Shown here: positions 16,686 to 25,018 of the stretch, piece after piece
Position numbering within the stretch: position 1 is the stretch's first letter
How the letters are laid out: each line of letters opens with the position of its first letter
Source of the DNA: [Flexibacter] sp. ATCC 35208
GTDB lineage: Bacteria; Bacteroidota; Bacteroidia; Chitinophagales; Chitinophagaceae
DNA length: 51,288 nucleotides
Assembly: GCF_001975825.1 (NCBI RefSeq)
Contig: NZ_MTKN01000059.1
Span: 1 to 51,288, forward strand
Direction: 5' to 3'
Notes under the pieces: model-generated
Database searches by the model: none
Told to the model about the DNA's origin: nothing
The model's input: only the letters and a program-made list of their open reading frames with translations
Position numbers and translations under genes: made by a program

Positions 16686-17486
16686 TTACTCAGCTCGCTG
16701 GTAATTTTCTACTTTGATTTCGGCAATGGTACCGGTAGGTTGCCCGGCAGTGTAGCTGATAGTACCGCCTATGATGTTGAGGCGGCTTTCAATATTCTTG
16801 AGGCCCAGGCTGCCTGTTTTATGACGGGCCATTTCCAGGGAGTTGAGCAGCAGGCCATTTCCATTGTCTGCAACGTGGATGCTGAGCTGGGTAGGCGTAG
16901 TGTGATAGTTGATCTGCACCTGGGAGGCTTGTGCGTGTTTCAGAATATTGTTGATGAGTTCCTGTACGACGCGGTAGATATTAAGTGCTTTTTCGGGCTC
17001 CACAACGTGGTGGTTACTCTCTTCGGTGAAGTGGATCTGCACCTGTTTATTACGGTTCATCATATTACAGAAGGAATCCAGCGCCCGGCTCAGTCCAAGG
17101 TTTTCAAGGGCCTGCGGGTGCAGGCTTTGTGAGATGAAGCGCAGGTGCTGGATGATTGTATCTGTAAATTCTTTGGTTTCTTTGAGTTGTTCCTGTTCGC
17201 CATTGCCTGTTTTGAGCAATGGCTGCAACTGGTTGAGGTTGAGTTTGAGCACGGAAAGTTGTGCGCCAACTTCATCGTGCAGATCTTCTGCGATGCGTTT
17301 GCGTTCCAGTTCCTGGCCCTGGAGAATGGCTACCAATCGTTCTTTTTGCAGTTGGAGGTCCTTGTCCCTGATCAGGAGTTTGTGTTGAATAACCTGTTTC
17401 TGCTGAAAGATAACGAGTACGATGACAAGGATGCCCATGGTGAGCATCACAGCCGTACCGATGATAACTACTTCGTAACTGTTCAT
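16686..17486 (-). CDS. Histidine kinase of the NarX/DesK type (HisKA_3) without its own sensor domain
   Basis: 266 residues: one N-terminal membrane helix (about 6-27), a coiled-coil linker, the dimerisation/phospho-acceptor box ERKRIAEDLHDEVGAQLS with His70, and a HATPase_c domain (NILKHAQASQVQI, VADNGNGLL, GLKNIESRLNIIGG). There is no periplasmic or PAS domain. Its ATG overlaps the stop of the 7-TM gene (17483-17486), suggesting the 7-TM protein supplies sensing. Confidence 0.92.
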   Translation of the reverse strand: MNSYEVVIIGTAVMLTMGILVIVLVIFQQKQVIQHKLLIRDKDLQLQKERLVAILQGQELERKRIAEDLHDEVGAQLSVLKLNLNQLQPLLKTGNGEQEQLKETKEFTDTIIQHLRFISQSLHPQALENLGLSRALDSFCNMMNRNKQVQIHFTEESNHHVVEPEKALNIYRVVQELINNILKHAQASQVQINYHTTPTQLSIHVADNGNGLLLNSLEMARHKTGSLGLKNIESRLNIIGGTISYTAGQPTGTIAEIKVENYQRAE

Positions 17487-18157
17487 GACCTGAATTTTTG
17501 AGCTTTGAGGAGGCCGATGTAGATCAGTACTACTTCTGCAAAGCCGCCGATAAAGGTAATAGAAAGCGTGGCATTTTGTATACCTCTGTCAAATTGGGCA
17601 AAGCTGGAATGCTGTAAAAAATTATAAGCCAGGGACAACATAAAGTTGGAGCAATGGAAAATAAACAGGCCACTATTATACCAGAAGCTGGGAAGGTAAT
17701 TGACAAAGATGGATTGTTTGACCAGGTCCTCGTCGCGCATGAGTTCCCAGAAATAAATGACGCTATACAGTAACAGAAAGAGATTTTCTACGGAAAGTGC
17801 ATAGGAGTTATAGGCCATTGGCCCCTCCAGGAAAAAGTAGTCAGTTATCGCAAAACAGGTGACGAGTCCAAAAACAATGAGAATAATTTTCTTGAGTAGC
17901 TGGTTTTTAATTACATGATGAAAGAAGATGGTAAGAATGAGGAATTGGATGAGTGACATGGGACTGAAAAACCACATGTTATTTCTCGAAATATGAGCGA
18001 TCAGGTGCGAGCCGCTTGCGAAAACAGCACTGCTGATAAGATAGTAAAAGATCCATCTGCCACCCTTATCGAGAATTTTGAATTTCATGATAAAGGGGAT
18101 CAAAAGTAAAAATTCGACCCCCTCCATGATGTAGAAAAAAATCAGAAATGAATTCAC
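17483..18157 (-). CDS. Seven-helix membrane protein, probable sensor partner of the kinase
   Basis: 224 residues with about seven hydrophobic segments (near 5-25, 35-53, 63-80, 88-107, 118-140, 155-175 and 193-217) and short loops. I do not recognise the family; topology resembles 7TM receptor-type sensory modules. The ATGA overlap with the kinase gene argues for a fixed complex. Noticeable residues in or next to the helices are His (SGSHLIAHISRN, FFHHVIKN) and a conserved-looking WYNSGLFIFHCSNFM. Confidence 0.75.
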   Translation of the reverse strand: MNSFLIFFYIMEGVEFLLLIPFIMKFKILDKGGRWIFYYLISSAVFASGSHLIAHISRNNMWFFSPMSLIQFLILTIFFHHVIKNQLLKKIILIVFGLVTCFAITDYFFLEGPMAYNSYALSVENLFLLLYSVIYFWELMRDEDLVKQSIFVNYLPSFWYNSGLFIFHCSNFMLSLAYNFLQHSSFAQFDRGIQNATLSITFIGGFAEVVLIYIGLLKAQKFRS

Positions 18158-18169
18158 CTGCGTTTTGGT

Positions 18170-18586
18170 TTAAACGGTTCCTGTATCAGGGCAATTTGTC
18201 GGACATGGTAAACCCTGGTCCAGTGCTGCGAATTGGATAGGAGCTTCTGCGCCAACCTGGAGATTCATCTGCTTTGCTGCGGTTGAATCTTTGAAATGTA
18301 CATTGTGTCCTTCGTTATTTACGGCATAAATAACCATCTTCTTCAGTTCCTTTTCAGGATGATCATGGTCGTCTCCGAAATAGATACGCAGTCCGATAAT
18401 GTCTTCCTGACAATCAAGGAGTTGCTGTAGTTTTTCTTTTCCGAAGAAGTAGGCCTGAATGAAGTCAGGATTGTTTGGTTCTTTCTGACGTTTTTTGTTG
18501 CAGTAGTTGTCCCTTAAACGTCTCGCTTCGTCATGGTGAATGAATCCACCTGCATCTGGTGTGAAGTTCGGTTTAGTAGTACTCAT
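18170..18586 (-). CDS. Unknown soluble protein, first gene of the sensor operon
   Basis: 138 residues, no signal peptide or membrane segment. It contains DAGGFIHHDEARRLRDNYCNKK at the start (split: HHDE, DNYCNKK), an acidic/histidine stretch YFGDDHDHPEKELKK in the middle, and a Cys-containing end (LPCPTNCPDTG). It lies 12 bp upstream of the 7-TM gene, so it is very likely co-expressed with the kinase and regulator. I do not recognise a family. The His/Asp and Cys motifs could bind a metal or cofactor; that is a guess. Confidence 0.7.
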   Translation of the reverse strand: MSTTKPNFTPDAGGFIHHDEARRLRDNYCNKKRQKEPNNPDFIQAYFFGKEKLQQLLDCQEDIIGLRIYFGDDHDHPEKELKKMVIYAVNNEGHNVHFKDSTAAKQMNLQVGAEAPIQFAALDQGLPCPTNCPDTGTV

Positions 18587-18991
18587 ACGAATGCTGTTGT
18601 TTTAATTGGCGGTAAAATTATTATAAATAATCGCTTTTCAAAGCTGTGCCTGGTATCCCATTTTAGTGCCATACGGGGGTGGTAAATGAATTTATCTTGT
18701 TTTGGGTCAGGCCGTTATGTGTTAAAAAATGGATGCTTTTATATATAATCTAACGTATGGTTCCCTAAAAAATGCGTAGAACTACGTATTCTGAAAACAA
18801 CGTATTCTAACGCTTGTTTAAAAAAAGATACTTCGTAATCTTTGCATTGTGGGGTATGGCTATCCTCACAATGCGAGCAAGCATCGGCAGGGCCTTTCTA
18901 CCCAAAGTTTGTTCATTCCTAGTAGACATGCAGAGAAACACAACAAAATTTGAGGTTAACCGGGTTGGCCCCAATTTTTAAACTTACGACT
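18587..18991. other. Divergent promoter region with a leader hairpin
   Basis: 405 bp between the sensor operon and the next plus-strand gene. A TA-ATC-TTTG sequence at 18836-18844 resembles a -7 box with one extra base. It is followed at 18844-18874 by the hairpin GCATTGTGGGG/TCCTCACAATGC with loop TATGGCTA. That leaves about 117 nt of leader before the ATG at 18992. No known riboswitch pattern was recognised. Confidence 0.5.
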
Positions 18992-19786
18992 ATGTGTTAC
19001 CTATTAATTGGAAACATTTCTGCATTGCTCTCAGTTGACTGTACTGAACCGTTGGTAAACGCCCGGATCAGGGTTTATTTGCCGGATGGGCATTTATCAA
19101 ATCGTTACCCCAATAAAAATACTTTTAGTGGCCCCAGACAGTTAACCCCATCAGAGGTGTTGAATAAGCACGATCGGCTATTGGCTGAAGGAGCCCTGGA
19201 TCATCACGGCAATTTCAATCTTAGCTGGGAGCAATTGCACTTATTCACGGAACCTTTAGAGTTGGACATCTGTTTACAGGGCATGCCCGAGGAGGCAGGC
19301 GAGCGGAAGGAGACACATTTCCATCTGAGCCGGCTGGTACCTCAATGGAAGCATTCCTTACAGCGGTATGTAGCGGCTTATGCTTATGTAATACCGGCTG
19401 AAAGCTGGGCACAGATCCGAGCCAGCTATGGTACATGGGTGATCGCCGGAATAGTTAGGCGTACCCACGATAATGAGGGACAATCACAATTACGGGTAGA
19501 AGCGTACAATGCAGGTAACCACCGTATGCTGGCTTATAGCAGCACAGACGATCGGGGGCGTTACCAGATCAGATTCAGTAGAAAGCAACTGTCCGGCAGG
19601 CAGTTGCTTGGCCCTGATGTTTATTTTAAAGTGTATAGAGATAAGCAGTTGCTTTGGGAAGAGCAGGCGGAAGTAGCAACATTGCCTGGGAGAAGAGCGG
19701 TGGATGCATGTAGTGTGATGAATATTACGATGCAGGGTGGGGTGGTGAAGAAGGCGATGAGTTGGTTGAATAAGTTGGTGGGCTAA
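18992..19786 (+). CDS. Unknown protein with two transthyretin-like/carboxypeptidase-regulatory-like beta-sandwich regions
   Basis: 264 residues from the ATG at 18992 (the frame opens with TTG at 18950 but that adds non-conserved sequence). Region one (about 5-100) has LVNARIRVYLPDG and GALDHHGNFNL; region two (about 145-235) has AGIVRRTHDNEGQSQLRVEAYNA split by STDDRGRYQIRFSRKQL and FKVYRDKQLLWEE. The second pattern resembles transthyretin-like segments found in large bacterial toxin and surface proteins. No clear signal peptide. It is a single-gene unit closed by two strong hairpins. Function unknown. Confidence 0.65.
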   Translation: MCYLLIGNISALLSVDCTEPLVNARIRVYLPDGHLSNRYPNKNTFSGPRQLTPSEVLNKHDRLLAEGALDHHGNFNLSWEQLHLFTEPLELDICLQGMPEEAGERKETHFHLSRLVPQWKHSLQRYVAAYAYVIPAESWAQIRASYGTWVIAGIVRRTHDNEGQSQLRVEAYNAGNHRMLAYSSTDDRGRYQIRFSRKQLSGRQLLGPDVYFKVYRDKQLLWEEQAEVATLPGRRAVDACSVMNITMQGGVVKKAMSWLNKLVG

Positions 19787-19793
19787 AATAATT

Positions 19794-19834
19794 GCGGGAG
19801 TTATAAAACGCCTTTGGCGTTTTATAACTCCCGC
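19794..19834. terminator. First of two tandem hairpin terminators
   Basis: 19-bp perfect arms (GCGGGAGTTATAAAACGCC and its complement) with a 3-nt loop, 7 bp after the stop of the plus-strand gene. Confidence 0.85.
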
Positions 19835-19837
19835 CCG

Positions 19838-19878
19838 ATTGCAATGTGGCACTGCTGAAAACAGTGCCACATTGCAAT
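19838..19878. terminator. Second hairpin, overlapping the stop codon of the PI-PLC gene
   Basis: 17-bp perfect arms (ATTGCAATGTGGCACTG and its complement) with a 7-nt loop. Its right arm ends at the first base of the minus-strand gene's stop codon, so each convergent gene gets its own hairpin. Confidence 0.8.
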
Positions 19879-20846
19879 TAGAAGTTTGTATTTAAAATAG
19901 CCGTGGATCTTGTTGTATTTGCAAAATCCATAGGTACAATACCATACCTGCCAGCCGTATGCGTCGAAAAATAAGTGTCAATTTGTGGATTGATAGTGCC
20001 TGATACAGTAGTGATACTTGGAATACCGAAGATTAAAGGTTTGTAACCACTGGTATAATTAATATATAGGGTACTATTACTGGTCGTGCTGGATTCAGTA
20101 AATAATGCAGTCACATTACTCCACTTGGAAGCGTTGTCATTTACAATATAATTATCCTGGATTTTCAAATTGGCGTTACCGTTATTAATGGTAAAAGTAG
20201 TGTTATCCGCCCAACTTGTGGCATCGATGCCTTTGGGTGTGGTGGTTGCCGCAAAGCGACGGAGCAATACGATCCTGCCTCTCACTTCTCCTAAGTTAGG
20301 CACAGTAGCATTCAGAACGATGTTGCCATATTTCGAAACATAGGTATCAAAAGTCTGTTCGAAAGTACGGGTGTTGTTGCTTGCATCATATTCTTCCTTT
20401 ACACTCATCACAATCACTTCTTTTGGATGATTGGTCAGGAAGGTCTTGCAGGCAGTCAGTACATCATCGAAGTTCAGGTTCTGATAGATGGCCCCGTGGT
20501 GAATGGCGAAGGCATTGTCAATATGCCTGCAGCGGATGTCGAGGTAGCGGATACCGGCTTCCAGCTGATCTGCAATAGAGAGATCCTGGCATTTGGCGGT
20601 ACCAGATACTGGTTCTACGCGGGCACCGCTGTCGTGCGTACCGGGAATAGAGATGGCTGCAATATTGGTGTTGTCTGCTAACGCCGTCATCCAGCTATTG
20701 GATGCAACACTTACAGCTGCTACAGTGCTGGTAGCTGCTACGGTGTTATTTAAACGGGGGGCAGGAATGTCCTGTTTCGAACAGCTGAACAGGACGAGGG
20801 ATAACAGCATGGTAGTAGGAACATGCAGGAGCGATGACGCTTTCAT
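19878..20846 (-). CDS. Phosphatidylinositol-specific phospholipase C-like lipoprotein
   Basis: Predicted phosphodiesterase acting on phosphatidylinositol or a related head group. The start at 20846 (MKASSLLHVPTTMLLSLVLFSC) gives a lipoprotein signal with Cys near residue 22. The PI-PLC X domain is seen as ISIPGTHDSG (first catalytic His), LDIRCRHIDNAFAIHHG (second His), TNHPKEVIVMSVKEEY and RGRIVLLRRF. 322 residues is normal for bacterial PI-PLC. It stands alone, ahead of a hairpin terminator; a role in lipid scavenging or surface chemistry is inferred. Confidence 0.9.
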   Translation of the reverse strand: MKASSLLHVPTTMLLSLVLFSCSKQDIPAPRLNNTVAATSTVAAVSVASNSWMTALADNTNIAAISIPGTHDSGARVEPVSGTAKCQDLSIADQLEAGIRYLDIRCRHIDNAFAIHHGAIYQNLNFDDVLTACKTFLTNHPKEVIVMSVKEEYDASNNTRTFEQTFDTYVSKYGNIVLNATVPNLGEVRGRIVLLRRFAATTTPKGIDATSWADNTTFTINNGNANLKIQDNYIVNDNASKWSNVTALFTESSTTSNSTLYINYTSGYKPLIFGIPSITTVSGTINPQIDTYFSTHTAGRYGIVPMDFANTTRSTAILNTNF

Positions 20847-21056
20847 TTGGTTTGTGCGTTTAATTTCAGGCAATAGGAAATGTTAACGCATGCATTGTAC
20901 AGCTATAGGTAGCGTGACAGTGTAAACGTGTAACAGGTTGTAGGTTTGAATTTTCAGGTGCAAAATAATAAGGTTATAGATAAGTTGGTAATGGGTGGGG
21001 CATCATTAACAAAAGGGTAATAATTGTAAAGGGGATGTTTTAATGAACCACTTATC

Positions 21057-21095
21057 ATTTAATAAAAAAGAAAGGATTTTTCTTTTTTATTAAAT
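21057..21095. terminator. AT-rich inverted repeat downstream of xerD
   Basis: 17-bp perfect arms (ATTTAATAAAAAAGAAA and complement) with a GGATT loop, about 40 bp beyond the xerD stop. It may work as a weak terminator or simply form a cruciform; the stem has almost no G-C pairs. Confidence 0.5.
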
Positions 21096-21118
21096 CAAAT
21101 GATTTGGTTTCAAAAAAT

Positions 21119-21144
21119 ATTTCTCAAAACTTATTTCTCAAAAC
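21119..21144 (-). repeat. Short echo of the xerD end
   Basis: ATTTCTCAAAAC occurs at 21119-21130 and 21133-21144; the second spans the stop codon. On the coding strand the last Phe-stop (TTTTGA) plus following GAAATA is repeated 14 bp further on. Confidence 0.6.
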
Positions 21145-22034
21145 CTTGGATGGAACCTTTGTAACGTATCTCTTAAATACTCTCTATCCAGATGCGTATA
21201 GATCTCCGTCGTAGTAATACTCTCATGTCCCAGCATTTCCTGCACTGCTCTTAAATCTGCCCCACCTTCTACCAGATGCGTAGCAAATGAATGTCTGAAC
21301 GTATGAGGTGATACCTGTTTCTCAATACCCGCCATTACTGTCAACTCTTTTATCACTAAAAAGATCATCACACGGGTCAGTGCACTCCCTCTGCGATTTA
21401 AAAAAAGAATATCCTCCTGTCCGGGTTTACAGGGCATATGCACCCGCACTTCATCCTTATATATATTAATGTATTTAATGGCATCCCTTCCAATAGGGAT
21501 CAATCTTTCCTTATCCCCTTTACCAATAACACGAATAAATCCCGCATCAAAGTGTAACTGTGATATTTGTAAACCCGTCACCTCGCTCACCCGCAACCCG
21601 CAGCTGTACATGGTTTCCAGTATAGCACGGTTACGTGCACCTTCAGGTGTACCTGTTTTGACCTGTGCAATAATGAGCTCTATTTCTTCAAAACTCAATA
21701 CATCGGGGAGTTGTCGCTTTGTTTTTGGTGCTTCTAATAACTGTGTAGGATCCTGTTTGACGATGTCTTCTAATAAGAGGTATTTATAAAAGGCTTTGAT
21801 GCCGGAGATGATACGTGCCTGTGAGGTAGCAGTCATACCGAGTGTAGCGATCCACTGTACACAGGATTGTAAGTGTGTGAGTTCAACCTGGTGGGGTGGG
21901 AGGGGGAGATTGGCAGACTGCAGGTATTGCACCAGTTTCTCTACATCACGAAGATAGGCTTCAATTGAGTTGCCGGAGAGGGAACGTTCGAGTTGTAAAT
22001 AAGCCTTGAATCCTTTCAGATAGATATCCCACAT
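21138..22034 (-). CDS. xerD: Site-specific tyrosine recombinase XerD
   Basis: Resolves chromosome dimers at dif by strand exchange with XerC, acting at the septum with FtsK. 298 residues. An N-terminal SAM-like core-binding domain (about 1-90) is followed by the catalytic domain with Arg in SCGLRVSEVTGL, HTFRHSFATHLVEGGADLR, LGHESITTTEIYTHLD with the nucleophile Tyr. No neighbouring att-like repeats, integrase-type cargo or dif site were recognised, so this is the housekeeping enzyme rather than a mobile-element integrase. Confidence 0.93.
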   Translation of the reverse strand: MWDIYLKGFKAYLQLERSLSGNSIEAYLRDVEKLVQYLQSANLPLPPHQVELTHLQSCVQWIATLGMTATSQARIISGIKAFYKYLLLEDIVKQDPTQLLEAPKTKRQLPDVLSFEEIELIIAQVKTGTPEGARNRAILETMYSCGLRVSEVTGLQISQLHFDAGFIRVIGKGDKERLIPIGRDAIKYINIYKDEVRVHMPCKPGQEDILFLNRRGSALTRVMIFLVIKELTVMAGIEKQVSPHTFRHSFATHLVEGGADLRAVQEMLGHESITTTEIYTHLDREYLRDTLQRFHPRF

Positions 22035-22084
22035 AGGTGCAAGTTAAGAAAACGGTTTCGAAAGCGAGCATTCGCCAGCGGGCA

Positions 22085-22190
22085 TAAAATTCATGGTTGA
22101 ATGGATGTCTGTTTTCAATAAAGCATTCATGGAAAAAGGGAATTCATCAACAGTGATGAAACCATTTTCAACAAATGATAAAACCCATTT
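22085..22190 (-). repeat. Inverted, degenerate copy of the dispersed palindromic element
   Basis: On the minus strand this reads TGAAAATGGTTTCATC, then TTGATGAATTCCCT and CCATGAATGC, matching the copies at 4215 and 25829. It lies between the end of ndk and the start of xerD. Confidence 0.65.
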
Positions 22191-22200
22191 CCAATAAAAA

Positions 22201-22226
22201 AGCGCCCTGTAAATTTACAGGACGCT
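22201..22226 (-). terminator. Terminator of ndk
   Basis: Stem AGCGCCCTGTAA/TTACAGGACGCT (one wobble) with A tracts on the plus strand left of it, giving a T run on the minus-strand transcript, 23 bp after the ndk stop. Confidence 0.88.
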
Positions 22227-22248
22227 CTTTTGGAATATCTGAAATAGC

Positions 22249-22668
22249 TTAGAATTTCTCCAGGCCAGAGAAGAAGAAGTTACCTTCGATCTCAGCATTC
22301 TCGTCAGAATCAGAGCCGTGAACAGCATTACGACCGATTGACTCAGCATAAATTTTACGGATAGTACCTTCTTCAGCATTTGCTGGGTTGGTAGCACCGA
22401 TCAGTTTGCGGAATTCTTCAACAGCGTTATCTTTTTCCAGGATAGCTGCTACGATATGACCACTGCTCATGAAATCAACCAGTTCACCATAGAAAGGTCT
22501 TTCTTTGTGTACTGCATAGAATTCACCTGCTTTCTGAGCAGACAGTCTGGTCATCTTCATCGCTACGATGCGGAAACCAGCTTCGTTGATCTTGTTCAGG
22601 ATACCACCGATATGACCGTTTTCTACGGCATCCGGCTTGATCATTGTAAAGGTTCTGTTGTTAGCCAT
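22249..22668 (-). CDS. ndk: Nucleoside diphosphate kinase
   Basis: Transfers the gamma phosphate of ATP to nucleoside diphosphates through a phospho-histidine. 139 residues, full family length. Motifs: RTFTMIKPDAV at the start, ERPFYGELVDFMSSG, and the active-site GRNAVHGSDSDENA with the catalytic His. It has its own promoter (TACATTTG on the minus strand) and terminator. Confidence 0.97.
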   Translation of the reverse strand: MANNRTFTMIKPDAVENGHIGGILNKINEAGFRIVAMKMTRLSAQKAGEFYAVHKERPFYGELVDFMSSGHIVAAILEKDNAVEEFRKLIGATNPANAEEGTIRKIYAESIGRNAVHGSDSDENAEIEGNFFFSGLEKF

Positions 22669-22703
22669 AATATATTGAGTAACTAATTAGCGGATTTTGC
22701 GCG

Positions 22704-22711
22704 CAAATGTA
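22704..22711 (-). promoter_or_regulatory. -7 box of ndk
   Basis: On the minus strand TACATTTG fits TAnnTTTG, about 36 bp before the ndk ATG. Confidence 0.65.
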
Positions 22712-22931
22712 ACCAGATTTTAGGCAATCAGAAAAAAAAAGCGCCTGATACTCCTCACCGACAGAAAAAAAGAGCGAATTCTACTGTTAAAACAGGTATT
22801 TAGCCTATATTTTCGATCTTCTATAGGGAATTTTAAATCCTGCGACCAAAAATTTTGAAATTCTGTGCTAAATAGAGAACTTCGCACTTCATTTTTCGGT
22901 AAAAACAGTTACATTATATTATTAATATAAA

Positions 22932-23936
22932 ATGAAGAGGATCGAGGAAATTAAGCCTTTGCTGGAAACCCCTAAAAGAGTGGTCATAACAATGCATCAG
23001 AAACCGGATGCAGATGCAATGGGAAGTTCTCTGGCCTTGTACCATTATTTGAAGCAGAAAGGACACGACGTAACTGTTATTTCGCCTACCAATTTCCCGG
23101 ATTTCTTAAATTGGATGCCGGGTTCACAGGAAGTGCTGGATTTCGAATCTTCGCAGGATAAAGCGATGAAGGCATTGGAGGGAGTAGAATTGTTGTTTTG
23201 TCTGGATTTCAATGCTTTGTACAGAACCAAGAACATGGAGCCTTATCTGGCGGCACTGCAATGTCAAAAGATTCTGATTGATCATCACCTGGAGCCTCAG
23301 CCTGTATTTGAATATGGGGTGAGCGACACCACAGCGGCTTCTACGGCATTATTAGTGTATGAGACAATACACAAAATGGGAGAAGAGCGTTATATTAACG
23401 ATGCAATGGCACAATGTATCTATGCAGGTACCATGACTGACACAGGTTCTTTCCGTTTTGCCTCTACATCATCCCGTGTACACCGTATGGTGGCTGATTT
23501 GCTTGATCATGGTCTGAACCACGAGCTCATTCACCAGGCGATTTATGATAATTTCCTTGAAAACCGTCTCCGCTTTCTGGGCCATAGCCTGCTGAACCGG
23601 ATGGAGGTTTATTATGAGTACAACACCGCCATGATCGCTATACCATATACTGATCTGAAGCGTTTTGACCTGCAGACGGGCGATACTGAAGGTGTGGTCA
23701 ACTTCCTGCTCTCTATCCAGGGCATCAAGATGGCGGCGCTGATCATAGATCGTCATCAGGAGGTAAAGCTGTCGTTCCGTTCCAAAGGAGACTTTGACGT
23801 GAATACCTTTGCCCGTAAGTATTTTGACGGCGGCGGCCATTTCCATGCAGCAGGTGGTCATAGTTCAGACTCCCTCGAAAGGACCGTACAGCGTTTTGTA
23901 GACGCGATCGCCGAAAACGAAGAAGCATTACAATAA
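22932..23936 (+). CDS. DHH-family phosphoesterase, NrnA-like oligoribonuclease / pAp phosphatase
   Basis: Predicted to degrade short RNA oligomers and 3'-phosphoadenosine 5'-phosphate. 334 residues. The DHH domain has MHQKPDADAMGSSLAL (first metal Asp pair), LDFNAL, ILIDHHLEP (DHH) and GTMTDTGSFRF; the DHHA1 domain ends with GGGHFHAAGGHSS. It lies 27 bp upstream of the FKBP gene and probably shares its transcript. Confidence 0.9.
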   Translation: MKRIEEIKPLLETPKRVVITMHQKPDADAMGSSLALYHYLKQKGHDVTVISPTNFPDFLNWMPGSQEVLDFESSQDKAMKALEGVELLFCLDFNALYRTKNMEPYLAALQCQKILIDHHLEPQPVFEYGVSDTTAASTALLVYETIHKMGEERYINDAMAQCIYAGTMTDTGSFRFASTSSRVHRMVADLLDHGLNHELIHQAIYDNFLENRLRFLGHSLLNRMEVYYEYNTAMIAIPYTDLKRFDLQTGDTEGVVNFLLSIQGIKMAALIIDRHQEVKLSFRSKGDFDVNTFARKYFDGGGHFHAAGGHSSDSLERTVQRFVDAIAENEEALQ

Positions 23937-23963
23937 GTCATTCAATCCTACTAATACAGTCAA

Positions 23964-24839
23964 ATGAAAAAGAACAATCAGTTGTTAGTTGCAGCATTAG
24001 GCCTGTTAATGGCCAGCTGCGGTGCCGGCGGTCAAAAAAAGACGCCCGGTGGCGTAGATTATATCGTTCATAAATCAGGTAGTGGTGCGCAGCTTAAAGT
24101 GGGTGACACTGTGCTGATGAACATATACCAGAAGCTGAATGATTCCCTTCTGGCTAAATCTGCTGATAGAAGCAATGGTGCGCCAGTTCCTGTACTGATC
24201 CAGAAGTCTCAGCAGAAATGGGACCTGATGGACGGTTTGGCTTCTCTGAAAGAAGGTGATAGCGCTACTTTTGCTATTCCTATAGATTCCCTGCCTCAGC
24301 CACGTCCTCCTTTTGCTAAGAAAGGTGACAAGCTGAACGTTACTTTCGTGGTAGTAAGCAAATATTCCTCTGCTAAACAACTGGCGGAAGATCAGAAACT
24401 GATCAAGGAATACACTGCTAAAAATAACCTGCAGGTTACTCCTACTGCTGAAGGTGTGTATGTAGCTACCCAGGTAGCTGGTGGTGGCGAACAGCCTCAG
24501 CCAGGTGATACCGTTGTGGTAAACTACACTGGTAAACTGCTGAATGGTAAAGTTTTCGATTCTTCTGTTGATTCTACAATCAACCCAGGTAGAAAACTGG
24601 AACCTATCCGTTTCCCAATTGGTAAAGGTTATGTAATTAAAGGTTGGGATGCTGGTATCGCTTCTCTGAAGAAAGGTACAAAAGCTATCCTGATCCTGCC
24701 TTCTGGTCTGGGTTATGGTTTACAGCCAACTCCGATGATCCCTTCTAACTCCGTACTGGTGTTTGATGTGGAACTGCTGGATATCAAGAAACCAACTGCT
24801 GCGCCAGCGGTTACTGCTGCACCAGCTAAGAAGAAATAG
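23964..24839 (+). CDS. FKBP-type peptidyl-prolyl isomerase lipoprotein
   Basis: Speeds proline isomerisation in exported proteins. 291 residues; lipoprotein signal with Cys in LLMASCGAG. An N-terminal region (about 30-135) looks like a degenerate FKBP fold; the C-terminal FKBP domain (about 175-275) is intact: GDTVVVNYTGKLLNGKVFDSS, PIGKGYVIKGWDAGIASLKKGTKAILILPS and IPSNSVLVFDVELLDI. The end is a low-complexity Ala/Pro/Lys tail. Normal for Bacteroidota periplasmic FKBPs. Confidence 0.93.
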   Translation: MKKNNQLLVAALGLLMASCGAGGQKKTPGGVDYIVHKSGSGAQLKVGDTVLMNIYQKLNDSLLAKSADRSNGAPVPVLIQKSQQKWDLMDGLASLKEGDSATFAIPIDSLPQPRPPFAKKGDKLNVTFVVVSKYSSAKQLAEDQKLIKEYTAKNNLQVTPTAEGVYVATQVAGGGEQPQPGDTVVVNYTGKLLNGKVFDSSVDSTINPGRKLEPIRFPIGKGYVIKGWDAGIASLKKGTKAILILPSGLGYGLQPTPMIPSNSVLVFDVELLDIKKPTAAPAVTAAPAKKK

Positions 24840-24863
24840 TAATTAGCTTCTTATAGAAAAAAG

Positions 24864-24900
24864 AAACCGTCTCATAAGTCAATTATGAGGCGGTTTTTTA
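24864..24900 (+). terminator. Terminator of the nrnA-FKBP unit
   Basis: Stem AAACCGTCTCATAA (24864-24877) with TTATGAGGCGGTTT (24883-24896), followed by a T run. Confidence 0.9.
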
Positions 24901-24922
24901 TTACAGCCTCATGCCGTTATCC

Positions 24923-25003
24923 TTAGGCCTGTGCTGATGTGTAGTTCAGCTTTTGTTTTACTTTCTTGTCCACCTCTTCCTTATCGTCCAGTGCGGCATT
25001 GCT
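24923..25003 (-). pseudogene. Short C-terminal remnant of an unknown minus-strand gene
   Basis: The minus strand encodes NAALDDKEEVDKKVKQKL then NYTSAQA-stop with protein-like composition, but a TAG sits just upstream and there is no start. It looks like the last 25 codons of a lost gene, adjoining the decayed gene at 25019. Low certainty. Confidence 0.3.
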
Positions 25004-25018
25004 CTAAAGCACAGAAAG

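Noticed and set aside
21138..22034. Tyrosine recombinase as a sign of an integrated mobile element
   Set aside because: It matches XerD in length and motifs, sits among housekeeping genes and has no flanking att-like repeats or mobile cargo.
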